This document shows, one piece after another, positions 35,952 through 45,734 of a DNA stretch of 64,000 nucleotides; the first letter of the stretch is position 1, and the number at the start of each line of letters is the position of its first letter. The notes beneath the pieces were generated by a model. That model was given only the letters and a program-made list of their open reading frames with translations. It did not search any database and was not told the DNA's origin. The position numbers were made by a program, and so were the translations under genes. This stretch comes from Clostridiales bacterium (GTDB lineage: Bacteria > Bacillota > Clostridia > Saccharofermentanales > DTU023): contig SFFI01000006.1 of NCBI GenBank assembly GCA_004556925.1, forward strand, positions 1-64,000. Reading direction: 5' to 3'.

Positions 35952-38900
35952 TTAAGTCAGGTGGACAGCACGTCCTTCCCTGATCAGCCAAATGATTTTG
36001 GCTTGGACAGGCCTGCCCCGCAGCTGGGAAATGGCCCTGGCATAGTAGTCCAGCTGGACCTGGTAGCGCCTGGTCAATTCCCGGTCTCGTTCTGCCTGAC
36101 TTCCCTTTAAGCGATCAGACTTATAGTCAATTAAGATAACGCCGTCCCCCTGGTCAAAAAAGAGGTCAATCATGCCTTGGACCAGGCTGAGGGCTCCCGC
36201 TTCTAGCGGGAGGTCTGGATAGCCCGTCTGACGGGCGAGTTCTGCGGCAGGGACGGCCAGGGTAAAGGGCAGCTCGCGGGCCACAAAGTGACCCGCTGCC
36301 TCGGCTTGGGCGAGGCAGCGGCCCAGGTCAGAATCTAGGAAGTCGCGGACAAAGGGCCAGGCCTCCAAGAGGAGTCCCCGATTTTCGGCAGGCAGACTTT
36401 GGGCTTGAATTTCTGCCTCCATGGCCTGGGCATACAGCTGGTCGGCACCCGCTTTGAGGCTGCCGTCCTCTTGGAGGAAGGCCTGGGGCCGGAGGCGCTG
36501 GAAAATCTGGTGGAGAAGGCTGCCGTACTGGCTGGGGCTGAGGGGTTTTTCTGGAGCCTCCCCCAGGGGCCCTCCTCCCGAAGCAGGCTGACCTGTATGG
36601 GCTTGGGAAATCTGGCTGGGCAGGGCGAGGGTGGGCCCTTCCGGCCGGCGGAGGTCCAAGGCCATCTCACGGAGGCCAGGGGCCAGCTGGGCCTGGCGGC
36701 CTTCTGCTGCGGCAAGTTCTGCACCGAGCTGGTCCTTGAGTTCAGAAACCGTAAGCTTGGCGGGGATGTGACTGAGGTCTGGGCCCAGGCCGTCCCCTCG
36801 CAAGAGGGCTGCGACCTGGTTCTGGGCTTCAGGAGTTTCTGGGAAGAGGGGGAAATCCGCCGCCTTGGTCAGAGGGGTCTGGGCTATTTCGTCCACCAGC
36901 TGGTCGGTCCCGGCCAGGCTGGGCTGGGCAGGGCCAGCGGCCAGGTCAGCCGCTAGTTGGTCGTCCCGATAAAAGGACAGCTGGGCATCGTCCCGCTTGA
37001 GGTCTAGAGGACCCTGCAGGGCGGGATTTTCCAGGCTGGTCACCAGGTCCGGCGTCGTTAAGGCAAGGCTGGCGAGGAGGAGGTCCAGGTCAGACTTAGC
37101 CTGGGCCACTAGGTCAGTCGAAAGGCTCTGGCCACTACGTTTTTCCCTGGCCTGCTTGAGGTAATCCCCTAATTTGGCCAGGTCTGTCTCTTGGCCCGAG
37201 CCTGTAAAGTAGAGGACCTCTTCTGCCCGGGTCATCACCACATAGAGCAGGCGGTAGTCTTCGGCCCGTTTGCGGAAATCGACCAGCTGGTTGAAGTAGA
37301 GCCGGCGGGGCGGGACCAGTTCGCGGCAGTCGTCCCAGGGGTAATGGGCCGCCAGGCCCTGGTCGGGCAGGAAGGCCAGGGGATCGCTTTTCTCCCTGTC
37401 CTGGCCCACGTAGTTGGACTCAAAGTAGATAACAGCGGGAAATTCCAAGCCCTTGGCCGCGTGGAGGGTGAGAATCTGAATGACGTCATCAGAAGAGGGG
37501 CCTGCATCCGCTTCTTCAAGGTCTACCTTCTGGTCTGCCAGGCTTTCCAGATAACGGGCAAATTGGCTAAGGGAGTGACCTTGCCGGCGGCCAAAGCCTT
37601 CTGCCTGGCTTAAAAAGTCCTCCCAATCCTGCAGGCGGTCTGAGGCAAAAGCTTGGCTGGCCAGCCGGTCCAGCCAAGTGGATGCCTCCACGATTCTCCG
37701 CAGGAGGTCCGCTAGAGACAGGTAGGCTGCCTGGTCCCGCCAGGTCTGGTAGAGGGCCAGGAAGGCCTGGCAACGGGCCCGGAGCCCGGAGTCTTCCCCT
37801 GCTGCCGCATAGGCCAAAAACCGGTCAGCAAAACTGGGCTGACGCTTATGGGCCTGGGGATCCTCCTGCGGGCTGGGGATCCTTTGTCGGCTAATCTTAT
37901 AGAGGTCATCCTCCCGCAGGGTATAGGGGTGGAGGTCCGACCGCAAAATCGCGACAAGGGGGATATCCTGGTCGAAATTGGCCAGGACCTGGACCAGGCT
38001 GGTCAAGGTCCGCTGGACATCCGATTGCAGGAAGACCTGCTGTTCCTTGAGCCGGCTGTCCAGCTGCCAGTAGGTCAAGGCATCTTGGGCTTTTTTGCAG
38101 AGCCTATGAGTCCGGGCCAGGATGGCAATTTCTCCTGGCTTGAAGCCCCGGGCAGCCAGGTCTGTGACCGCCTGGTAGAGGGCCAGCTGGCTGGCATCCG
38201 GCGTGTTGGAAGCAGAAGTGACAGGCTTATTGTCTCCCTGGACATAGATAAGGTTAAAGGGCTGTCCTGTCCCCTGGCGGCGGGGGAAGGAGTCCGGTTC
38301 CCGTCCGGGGACAAGGCTTTGGCTAGAATCGTAGTTGATTTCTCCTGTCTCCAACCGCATAAAGGAGGCGAAGAAGTTGTTAATGAATTCCAGCAGTGCA
38401 GGCTGGGACCGGAAGTTGCGTTTGAGCAGGAGGAGGTGTCCCGGTTGGGGACTGACCTCAGTAGCCGAGCCTTCAACAGTAGGGACTTCAGGAGCAGAAA
38501 CGTCTGCAGTCGAGCCTTCAAGACCTGAGCCTTTTGCAGCCGTGTCTTCAGAAGCTGAGCCTTCTGCGGCAGGGACCTCAGCGGCTGAGACGAGGGTGAA
38601 ATGTTCCAGCTTGTGGCGGAAAATGTCCGGGTTGGCATGGCGGAAGCGATAGATGGACTGCTTGATATCCCCCAGCATGGTCAGGCTTCCTGCCTCCTGA
38701 CCCCGGGAGCTACCCTCTTGGATAGTCTCCAAAAGGCTCTGGAGCAGGGCCTCCTGCAAGGGGCTGGTGTCCTGGTATTCGTCTATGAGAATGGCCCGGT
38801 ATTTGAGGGCCAGGCTATCCCTGACCTCCTCCCGCTGGAGGAGCTGGTAGGCTAGGTGTTCGTAGTCAGAAAAGTCAATCTGCTGGCGAGAAATCTTGAG

Positions 38901-40298
38901 AGCCTGGTAGGCCTGGTCCAGGGCAAAGAGGGTGGCCAGGTAGGTATCCACGACGGGCAACATCCGGTCCACGCCCTCCTGGATTTGGTCCAGGCTGAGG
39001 GCAAAGGGGCAGGTGGGCAGGTCCATGCCGAATTCCAGAGCGGCGGCCTTGGGCTGCTTGCCTGCGCCCATAAATAAGTCGCCCAAAAACTGGAGGAGGG
39101 GACCAAAATTCGGGTAAAAGATAGCCCGGAAGCTCTGCTTGTCCTCATCCTTCGCAGAACTGCTGATGGCCTGCCAGCCCTTCAGATCTTGCCCGGTTGC
39201 CACAGCCAGGGCCCAGAGGGCAGTTTTGGCCTCCCGGCCCAGTCTGCTGGGCTTTTGGCCTGCCGGGACCAGCTGCTGGTAGGCCTGGATAAAGTCACAG
39301 ACGAGAGGGTACTTGTCTTGGAAGGCCTGGAGCTGCTTGCTCTTGGTCTTGGGGTCCATGACCACGCCATAGTAGGGATGGGCCTCTAGGTCCAACCTGG
39401 CCCGATCTGCTTGGTCTACTAGGGCAGGGAGCTGGTCTAAAAAATAGGCGCAGGCCTGGCTGGAGGCAAAGTCTGTTTCTTCCTGGACCAGGTCCCGATA
39501 GGCCTGTTGGCACCAGGCCTGGTAGTCTGGCAGGGATCGCAAAAATTTGTAGTCTGCTATGAGGCGGTCACGGAAAGTCTGGTCATCCGACTGCTGGTTA
39601 GAGATATTCTGGGACCGCAAGAAAGCTTGGTAGTAGTCCTGGCCAGAGAGGAAGGGTTCTCCCTTGGCTTGCGCGCAGGAGGTGGGCTCTCCCTTGGCTT
39701 GCGCGCAGGAGGTGGGCTCTCCCTCGAGGGTCTCTGCCCCTGCTTCTAGCCTGGGCCGCCAGGCCTGCAATCTCAGGAAGAAGGCCTCGGCCTCAGGGTC
39801 TGCCAACTTGTCTCCTGCCTGGTAGAGGTCGGTCAAGACCTGGTCCAGGGCTTCTGCTAAGGCCATGTCTGCCTCGCCCGCAGCTAGGGTCCGCAGCTGA
39901 CCGGGATAGACCAGCTGGCCCTGGTCATCTAGGAGGAAGTCCTTCTGGTCTTGGAGCAGGCGGAGGCAAAAGGCGTGGATGGTGGAAATAGCCGCCAGGG
40001 GCACCTGGTTGATGATGTCCTGGACCTGGGCCTCCTGGTCAGATCCTTCTTGGTGGAGGTCCTCCCGCAAGTCCCGCAGCTTCTTCAAGAGCCGCTGGCG
40101 CATATTGGCGGCTGCCTTGTCGGTAAAGGTTAAAACGACTAAGTCTTCTGGAGAAACCTGATCACGCAGGCAGGTCTGAATAATGCGCTCCGTCAAGACG
40201 GCCGTCTTGCCTGACCCGGCTGCTGCCGACACCAGGAGCTCTCCTGGGCCCTGGTAGCGGATGGCTTGTTCCTGTTCTTTTGTCCACTGCATACTCAT
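35952..40298 (-). CDS. Helicase-nuclease subunit AddA
   Basis: 1448 residues, long for AddA (about 1200). With AddB it resects double-strand breaks for recombination. Walker A AAAGSGKTAVLTERI is at 25-39, the UvrD-type motifs follow (ILIDEYQDTSPLQEALL, GDIKQSIYRFRHANPD, LTLHAAKGLEFPAVIYF, YVVMTRAEE), and the RecB-type nuclease motif VILIDYKSDR is near the end. The extra length is largely low-complexity inserts: GEPTSCAQAK twice in a row (30-bp perfect DNA repeat at 39661-39720) and an Ala/Glu/Ser-rich stretch (38450-38600). Its ATG overlaps the addB stop, so the subunits are coupled. Confidence 0.96.
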   Translation of the reverse strand: MSMQWTKEQEQAIRYQGPGELLVSAAAGSGKTAVLTERIIQTCLRDQVSPEDLVVLTFTDKAAANMRQRLLKKLRDLREDLHQEGSDQEAQVQDIINQVPLAAISTIHAFCLRLLQDQKDFLLDDQGQLVYPGQLRTLAAGEADMALAEALDQVLTDLYQAGDKLADPEAEAFFLRLQAWRPRLEAGAETLEGEPTSCAQAKGEPTSCAQAKGEPFLSGQDYYQAFLRSQNISNQQSDDQTFRDRLIADYKFLRSLPDYQAWCQQAYRDLVQEETDFASSQACAYFLDQLPALVDQADRARLDLEAHPYYGVVMDPKTKSKQLQAFQDKYPLVCDFIQAYQQLVPAGQKPSRLGREAKTALWALAVATGQDLKGWQAISSSAKDEDKQSFRAIFYPNFGPLLQFLGDLFMGAGKQPKAAALEFGMDLPTCPFALSLDQIQEGVDRMLPVVDTYLATLFALDQAYQALKISRQQIDFSDYEHLAYQLLQREEVRDSLALKYRAILIDEYQDTSPLQEALLQSLLETIQEGSSRGQEAGSLTMLGDIKQSIYRFRHANPDIFRHKLEHFTLVSAAEVPAAEGSASEDTAAKGSGLEGSTADVSAPEVPTVEGSATEVSPQPGHLLLLKRNFRSQPALLEFINNFFASFMRLETGEINYDSSQSLVPGREPDSFPRRQGTGQPFNLIYVQGDNKPVTSASNTPDASQLALYQAVTDLAARGFKPGEIAILARTHRLCKKAQDALTYWQLDSRLKEQQVFLQSDVQRTLTSLVQVLANFDQDIPLVAILRSDLHPYTLREDDLYKISRQRIPSPQEDPQAHKRQPSFADRFLAYAAAGEDSGLRARCQAFLALYQTWRDQAAYLSLADLLRRIVEASTWLDRLASQAFASDRLQDWEDFLSQAEGFGRRQGHSLSQFARYLESLADQKVDLEEADAGPSSDDVIQILTLHAAKGLEFPAVIYFESNYVGQDREKSDPLAFLPDQGLAAHYPWDDCRELVPPRRLYFNQLVDFRKRAEDYRLLYVVMTRAEEVLYFTGSGQETDLAKLGDYLKQAREKRSGQSLSTDLVAQAKSDLDLLLASLALTTPDLVTSLENPALQGPLDLKRDDAQLSFYRDDQLAADLAAGPAQPSLAGTDQLVDEIAQTPLTKAADFPLFPETPEAQNQVAALLRGDGLGPDLSHIPAKLTVSELKDQLGAELAAAEGRQAQLAPGLREMALDLRRPEGPTLALPSQISQAHTGQPASGGGPLGEAPEKPLSPSQYGSLLHQIFQRLRPQAFLQEDGSLKAGADQLYAQAMEAEIQAQSLPAENRGLLLEAWPFVRDFLDSDLGRCLAQAEAAGHFVARELPFTLAVPAAELARQTGYPDLPLEAGALSLVQGMIDLFFDQGDGVILIDYKSDRLKGSQAERDRELTRRYQVQLDYYARAISQLRGRPVQAKIIWLIREGRAVHLT
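39661..39720 (-). repeat. Perfect 30-bp tandem repeat inside addA
   Basis: Two identical 30-bp copies encode the decapeptide GEPTSCAQAK twice in a linker of the helicase domain. Confidence 0.95.
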
Positions 40299-43200
40299 TC
40301 TCTCTGGTCCTGGTCGGCTTGTTGGCTTGCTTGTTGGCCGGGTCCCTGGGTCTGGTCTTGGCTGGCTTGCTGGCTTGCTCCCTGGTCCTGGTCTTGGGCA
40401 GCTTGCTGGCTTGCTAGAAGGCCGGTTTTCTGGAAGCCTTCCAGGTACTTCACCAAGCCTTGTTTGGTCAGGTTATTCCCCTCATAGTCGAGTTGTATCC
40501 GCCGGGTCCTCGCCTCCCGGGTCTGTTCCTCAAAGCGGCAAATCGCCTTATAGGGGCAGTATGGCTGGCAGGTCGGATCCTCCTTGCCCTTCACCAGGGG
40601 TTGGGGCGACAGGTCGCCTGTGCTCATCTTGTCAAGCAGGGCCTGGCTATAAGCCAGGGCGTAGTCCGAAAGCAGGCCCAGAGAGAGGCCACTCACCTTC
40701 TCACTGTTCAGGCGGGAGAGCCGGTCCGTACGCCCGGCTGGCCTGTCTGGCGCGGCTGTCAGAACTTCCCGTTTTTCCATGAGGAGGGTCTCCAGGGCCA
40801 ACTCGGTAACCTGGCTTTGGTCCTGGCTGGCCTCCCAAGCCCGAGCATAGAGGGGCAGTTGGAGCTGCTGGCCGCAAAGGAGGGCCTCTTGGTCAAGTGT
40901 GGTCTTGCCGGACTTGTAGTCAATCAGCCGGGCTCCTCCCGTCTGGTCCAGGTCTATCCGGTCAATTGTCCCCCGCAAAAGGATAGGACGGCCGCCCAAG
41001 TAGAGGGCCAGGGGCGGGCTGGCGGTTTTTTGGGAGAACTGCCATTCCGGAGCCGGGAGTGGGCTAGCAGGGTCTCGAGGGAACTGCCACTCCAGGGCCA
41101 GGGGCAGGAAGGGGCTCTCCTGGAGGTTCTGGGCTTCATAGCTGAGGGCGGACAGGGCCTTGCGACGGAGGCGGAGGCCTTGGACTTCGCGGATGACGGG
41201 GTCTTGATAAGTCTGAAAGTCTGGGGTCTGGCTAAGGGCCTGGTAAAGGTCCTGGATATAGTCCGGGTTGAGGTCAGCCTGCCAGGCCGCCAGGACTTGC
41301 CTGACCCTTTCCGGGTCTTGGCGGTGGGGGCCTAGGCGGTCTATTAAATCGGCCAATGATTTCTCCATGAGGGCATGGAGGAAGCTACCCAGCTTATGGG
41401 GTTTGGGCTGGTAAAGCTCCCGCTCCCGCAGGCCCAGAGTGTATTGGGCAAAGTATTGATAAGGGCAGTTGTTAAAGGTCTGCAGGCGGGATACGGATAG
41501 GGCCTGGACCTGGGCCATAAGGTCTGCGGTCAGGTCAGGCGCTAGGTAGATGTGGGGCCTGGCTGCATCCAGGGGGTCAGGTGCCCACTCTGCCTGGTAG
41601 GGGGCTAAAAGTTGCCGCCAGCTTGCTTGCCAGGCAGCCGGCTTGTCTTGACTGCCCGCCAGATAGCGCGAGGCCCGGGAGGGAGACAGCCAGCGCTGGT
41701 CGGGGTAGCTGGTTTCGGCAAATACCCGCTTGACTAGCCTGAGGTCGGTCCGGGACGCCAGCTCGATTTGCAGGTCAGATAGGTCTTCCTGGTCCAAGGA
41801 AGGACAGGAAAGGTATAGGGCATCGCTGCCCCTAAGGGTCAGGTAGTGGGTCAGGGCCCGTCCGGCCCGGGCGGCATCCCGCCGGTAGTTGGGCAATACT
41901 CTGGCTGTTGCCGCTTCAATCTCTTCCCGTTCTGCGTTGTGGAGTAGGCCTTCCGCGGGGGCAGGTCCAGGAAAAGTGCCGGCGGTGGCTCCCAAGATGA
42001 AGAGAACCTTGGCGGGATAGAGTAGGACCTGCTGGGGGCTGCCCAGGCGGATGCGGTCCAGGCCCAGGGGGATGCCCTGGGGCTTTTTCCCCCGGAGGGC
42101 GGAGAGGAGGAGGTCCGCGAAATCTGCCTGGCTGAGCCCTTCTTCGCCTAGGAGGTCGGCAATTTCCTCCAGGCTGGAAAGGACGGCCTCCCAGGAATTG
42201 GCAAGGACCAGGGCCCGTTCGCTCTCTCCTGCCAAGTGGAGGTCTTGAGCCCAGGTCTGAACTTGGTCCCGGATGCCAGAATCTTGGTCCAGCCAGCGGA
42301 GTAAGTATGCGGCCTTGGCGCGGCCAGATGAGGCCTGGCGTAGGTCGGCTGCCGCCTGGACCTGGGGGGCCAGGTAGGTCTGGTAGAAGGCCTGGGCCTC
42401 TGGTCCACCCTCCCTTCGGCTATAAAGCCAGTCCCGGCTGAGGTCGTGGAGAAAGCGGGCTGGACTGGCTAAAAGGAAATTTTCATAGTGGTCCAGGTCC
42501 AGCCGGAAAGGGGCAGGATCTTGGGCCAGACCAACCAGGCCTGTCTGAGCAAGGGCAATCAAGTCCTGGGGCTTGGCCTGGCCGCTGGCCAGCTGGCAAA
42601 AGAGGTCCAGATAGCGGTACAGGGGGCTTTCTTCTAGGGGCCTGGCCTCTGCAATGAAGGAGTCCAGGCCAAAGTCTGCGAAAATCGCGGAGGCTCGGTC
42701 CAAGTCTTCACTGCGACACAGGGCCACCGCGATATCCCGTCGCCGGTAGTTTTTTTGGCTGAGCAGGAGCTTGATTTCTCCCGCGGCCGCGGCTAGTTCT
42801 TCACGAACATTGGTCGACTGCCAAAACTGGACCTCGCGCACGAAGGCCTGGTCTGGCCTTAGTCCAGGACCAGACCGAGGAGGCAGGAATACCTGTACCG
42901 CCGGGGCAAATTGGACCAGGTCTGCGCCCGGCAGGCTGGCCTTGAGGGCCTTGAGAGATTGGTGGGCAAAGCTGGTTTCTGCTGCCAAGTCTGCCTGTAC
43001 AAGCTGACCCTGGGGCCCCAGACCGGCCGGGCTGAGGGCCAGGGTCAGCTCGGAGACCTGGTCGCGGAGGGCGGCCAGAAGCTCTAATTCCTGTGGGGTG
43101 AAGGCCCGGACTAAGCCAAAGCCGGCCAACCAAACCTTGGCCTCGCCTAAAAAGGCCAGGCGGGGGTTGTCCTTTTGCCGCAAGAGCTGGCTCAACCTGG

Positions 43201-43753
43201 TGAGGTCTTGGTCGCCATCTGTAAGACCGAGCTGGGCCTTTAGCTCTATGAAGTCCCTTTGCAGCCTGGCCAAGTCTTGGAGCTTGTCCCGGCTGGTCTT
43301 GGTCAGATGTCCCTTTTGCAGGGCCAGGTCTAGGTCCTGGGGGTCCAGGCCATAGCGGGAGAAGTCACCCATGATCTGGGAGAGTTCGGCCGCGTAACTG
43401 GCCTTGCCTTCTAACTTTCCCAGATAGGGATAGTGGTTGGACTTGGCCTGGAGAATCCGGGTCAGGAGGAGGGCTTTTCCGTTCTCGCCAATCCGTTTGT
43501 AGGCCAGACCACCCGCTTCGGAAAAGAGCCGGTAGGCCAGGCGGCGGAAGGAGACCACCTCGGCCAGCATGAGACCCCGCCGGTCAAAATTCTCCATATA
43601 GCGGCGTTCTGTATCTGCCTTAGCCTCCTCCGGGACAAGGAGAAAGGCCCGACGCACGGCCTGGCTCTGGCTGAAGTCTGCCAGGTCAGCCAGGCAGTAG
43701 TCCAGGGCCTGGACGGGGTCGGGGTGCACAATAATACGGGTAGGAGCAGGCAT
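40295..43753 (-). CDS. Helicase-nuclease subunit AddB
   Basis: 1152 residues, normal for AddB. The N-terminal region is a helicase-like domain without an obvious functional Walker A. The C-terminal nuclease has RLIDYKSGKTTLDQEALL and a 4-Cys iron-sulfur site: one Cys in TFNNCPYQYF and three in CQPYCPYKAIC. The final ~45 residues are a Gln/Asp/Ala-rich tail (QDQDQGASQQASQDQTQG) from slippage-prone DNA. It starts 6 bp after the hutD-like gene stop and overlaps the addA start. Confidence 0.95.
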   Translation of the reverse strand: MPAPTRIIVHPDPVQALDYCLADLADFSQSQAVRRAFLLVPEEAKADTERRYMENFDRRGLMLAEVVSFRRLAYRLFSEAGGLAYKRIGENGKALLLTRILQAKSNHYPYLGKLEGKASYAAELSQIMGDFSRYGLDPQDLDLALQKGHLTKTSRDKLQDLARLQRDFIELKAQLGLTDGDQDLTRLSQLLRQKDNPRLAFLGEAKVWLAGFGLVRAFTPQELELLAALRDQVSELTLALSPAGLGPQGQLVQADLAAETSFAHQSLKALKASLPGADLVQFAPAVQVFLPPRSGPGLRPDQAFVREVQFWQSTNVREELAAAAGEIKLLLSQKNYRRRDIAVALCRSEDLDRASAIFADFGLDSFIAEARPLEESPLYRYLDLFCQLASGQAKPQDLIALAQTGLVGLAQDPAPFRLDLDHYENFLLASPARFLHDLSRDWLYSRREGGPEAQAFYQTYLAPQVQAAADLRQASSGRAKAAYLLRWLDQDSGIRDQVQTWAQDLHLAGESERALVLANSWEAVLSSLEEIADLLGEEGLSQADFADLLLSALRGKKPQGIPLGLDRIRLGSPQQVLLYPAKVLFILGATAGTFPGPAPAEGLLHNAEREEIEAATARVLPNYRRDAARAGRALTHYLTLRGSDALYLSCPSLDQEDLSDLQIELASRTDLRLVKRVFAETSYPDQRWLSPSRASRYLAGSQDKPAAWQASWRQLLAPYQAEWAPDPLDAARPHIYLAPDLTADLMAQVQALSVSRLQTFNNCPYQYFAQYTLGLRERELYQPKPHKLGSFLHALMEKSLADLIDRLGPHRQDPERVRQVLAAWQADLNPDYIQDLYQALSQTPDFQTYQDPVIREVQGLRLRRKALSALSYEAQNLQESPFLPLALEWQFPRDPASPLPAPEWQFSQKTASPPLALYLGGRPILLRGTIDRIDLDQTGGARLIDYKSGKTTLDQEALLCGQQLQLPLYARAWEASQDQSQVTELALETLLMEKREVLTAAPDRPAGRTDRLSRLNSEKVSGLSLGLLSDYALAYSQALLDKMSTGDLSPQPLVKGKEDPTCQPYCPYKAICRFEEQTREARTRRIQLDYEGNNLTKQGLVKYLEGFQKTGLLASQQAAQDQDQGASQQASQDQTQGPGQQASQQADQDQRE

Positions 43754-43759
43754 GGTTGA

Positions 43760-44344
43760 CTACCTTGAGATTTGTATAAGGATGAGCTGGCTCTGGGAGG
43801 CTTTAAGGCTGAGGGGGCTCGCAGCAGGCAGGACCTCCAACTGGGCCAGGCCCAGGCTAGGGAAATCCAGGCTTTCTGGCGCTTGGCCTTCCGGGTAAAG
43901 GGCCACGCTTTGGGCCTGGGCCGAAAAAATGAGATAAAGGGCCGGCTCCGATAGGGTCACCTGACCCTCCTCAGGGCCTAGGCTGCGGGCTTCCACCTGC
44001 CAATCAGGCCGGTAAATCACGTTGAAGTCCCGGCCTTGGCCCTGGCTCCGGGTCCGCTCTCCCCCGAAAAAGGCGTGGAGGTCATAGGGCTGGAGCAAGA
44101 CCTCCTCGGGCCGGTCGGGATGGAAGATCCGCAGGGGCTCTTGCAGGGGCGTCAGGATCCGCTTAAAGCCCGGCAGGGCAGTGAAAGTACTCTCGGGAGC
44201 ATCCACGGTCGCCGAGCTCACCCGCAGGTCAAACTGGCGGCTGGCATAGTCCGCCCCCTCCGGGAGAATATAAAGTTCTGTCGTCGTCCCCGCCGACCAC
44301 TGGGTGGTTTTATAGCTGTTAGGATCTATTAATTTGAGCTGCAC
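43760..44344 (-). CDS. HutD family protein
   Basis: 194 residues, the usual length for HutD, a cupin-like fold protein of unclear role linked to histidine use in proteobacteria. Motifs: the start KLIDPNSYKTTQWSAGTTTE, RVSSATVDAPESTFTALPG and DFNVIYRPDW agree with the family. It begins with GTG at 44344 after GAGGGG. It is the first gene of what looks like an operon with addB and addA; no hut gene is nearby, so the link to histidine is not supported here. Confidence 0.8.
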   Translation of the reverse strand: MQLKLIDPNSYKTTQWSAGTTTELYILPEGADYASRQFDLRVSSATVDAPESTFTALPGFKRILTPLQEPLRIFHPDRPEEVLLQPYDLHAFFGGERTRSQGQGRDFNVIYRPDWQVEARSLGPEEGQVTLSEPALYLIFSAQAQSVALYPEGQAPESLDFPSLGLAQLEVLPAASPLSLKASQSQLILIQISR

Positions 44345-44458
44345 AGGTCAGAACCCCTCTCTTTGATAGAGTCTAATGGATAGGGCCTGGCCGCCAGGGC
44401 CAGACCAGCAGGTGTGCTTTCCTTACATGGAGCACATTGATTTATCCCGGGCTTCCAC

Positions 44459-44485
44459 TGGACCCTTATTTATCCAGGACCTCCA
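44459..44485. repeat. 27-bp copy of the aldo/keto reductase gene 3' end
   Basis: This 27-bp stretch is identical to 44544-44570, which contains the stop codon and last codons (VEVLDK) of the reductase gene. The two copies are 85 bp apart in the 206-bp gap; the rest of the gap contains further ATTCCACTGGA/TTTATTCCACTAG-like copies. Confidence 0.85.
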
Positions 44486-44550
44486 TCGGCTTTTTATTCC
44501 ACTGGATTCCTCCGCGATTTATTCCACTAGACTTATATTCTTTTGGACCC

Positions 44551-45570
44551 TTATTTATCCAGGACCTCCACTTGAATCGCCTTAATGGTGTCTTCCATAA
44601 ACAGACAGTCAGCCTCTGTTATGGCCAGGTCCAGGCACTTCACATTGTCATAGACATTTTCTGGCCGCCGCATGCCGATTAAGAGGCTCATCTGGTCAAA
44701 TTGCTTGAGAGCCCAGGCTGCCACGAGGTTGGCAAAAGAGCATTGGTACTGGTCGCAGAGGGGGGCCCAGGCCTTAAAGGCCCGGCGGAGGCCCTCCTGG
44801 TAGGGGGGCTGGGTCCAGGGGATGCGGGACCGGATATCCGTGGCCTCAAAGTGTCGGTCTAAAAAGTCTGGCCCGGTCAGGAAGCCTTCCTCTAAAACAC
44901 CGTAGGTCTGGAAGCTGGCCTGGTGCTGGGTACAGACCGGGAAATAGGCCCGGCCGTGGAAGGGAGAAAGAAGGCTAAAAAACTCCTGGACCAGGCTGGG
45001 CCCCTGGGCCTCCGGGACCTGGGCCGCGGCGTCCGCATATTCCGTCAAATCTGCCGGTTGGCTGTTAGATAGGCCATAGGCCCGGATTATGCCCTCTTTC
45101 ACCAAGGCTTCCAGGCCTTCAACAGTCTCTTGCACGGGGCAGCACTCCGCGTTCACATAGTGGACAATTAAAACATCTAGGTAATCCGTCTTGAGGCGGC
45201 GGAGGGAGTCCTCTACGTCCCGGCGAATAGCTGAGGCACTCGTATCATTGTTGACCGTATAGCCATCCCGGGCATACTTAAAGCTCCCGCCTTCCTGCCG
45301 CCAGTTGAGCGAGCATTTCGTTTGCAAGATAAAGTCCTGCCTCCTGCCCTGCAGGGCCTGGCCTAAGAGTTCTTCTGACACCCCTGTGCCATAAACCGGG
45401 GCCGTGTCTACATAGTTGATGCCCACTTCCGCGCAAGTATCCAAAAGCAGGACCGCTTCCTGGACCGTGCTGTCCTTGTCAGACCACACACTGCCACCCC
45501 CCAGGCCCCAAGTCCCCAGGGCCAGCTTAGAGACTCGCAGACCGGATTTTCCTAATTTAGCGTATTGCAT
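44551..45570 (-). CDS. Aldo/keto reductase
   Basis: 339 residues. The NADPH-dependent (beta/alpha)8 fold is clear: KLALGTWGLGG, NYVDTAPVYGTG (catalytic Asp and Tyr), LQTKCS (catalytic Lys), DVLIVHYVN (His), YGLSNS, and the closing LLIGMRRPENVYDN. It resembles the YajO/Gcy subgroup; substrate unknown. Monocistronic. Upstream, four 25-bp repeats fill the promoter region. Its last 27 bp recur 85 bp further downstream. Confidence 0.94.
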   Translation of the reverse strand: MQYAKLGKSGLRVSKLALGTWGLGGGSVWSDKDSTVQEAVLLLDTCAEVGINYVDTAPVYGTGVSEELLGQALQGRRQDFILQTKCSLNWRQEGGSFKYARDGYTVNNDTSASAIRRDVEDSLRRLKTDYLDVLIVHYVNAECCPVQETVEGLEALVKEGIIRAYGLSNSQPADLTEYADAAAQVPEAQGPSLVQEFFSLLSPFHGRAYFPVCTQHQASFQTYGVLEEGFLTGPDFLDRHFEATDIRSRIPWTQPPYQEGLRRAFKAWAPLCDQYQCSFANLVAAWALKQFDQMSLLIGMRRPENVYDNVKCLDLAITEADCLFMEDTIKAIQVEVLDK

Positions 45571-45600
45571 AAGCGCACCTCGTATTTTTAATAATCATAG

Positions 45601-45700
45601 TATAGCTTGTGGGGGGCCACCCGTGGTATAGCTTGTAGGGTCAACCCTGGTATAGCTTGTAGGGGCCAACCCTGGTATAGCTTGTAGGGGCCAGCCCTGG
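45601..45700. repeat. 25-bp tandem repeat upstream of the aldo/keto reductase
   Basis: Four copies of TATAGCTTGTAGGGGCCAAC(CCTGG) start at 45601, 45627, 45651 and 45676. They lie 31-130 bp upstream of the reductase start and could carry regulator sites for it. Confidence 0.9.
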
Positions 45701-45734
45701 CAAGCGGCTAAGATCTGCTAGTCCAACATCCTCA

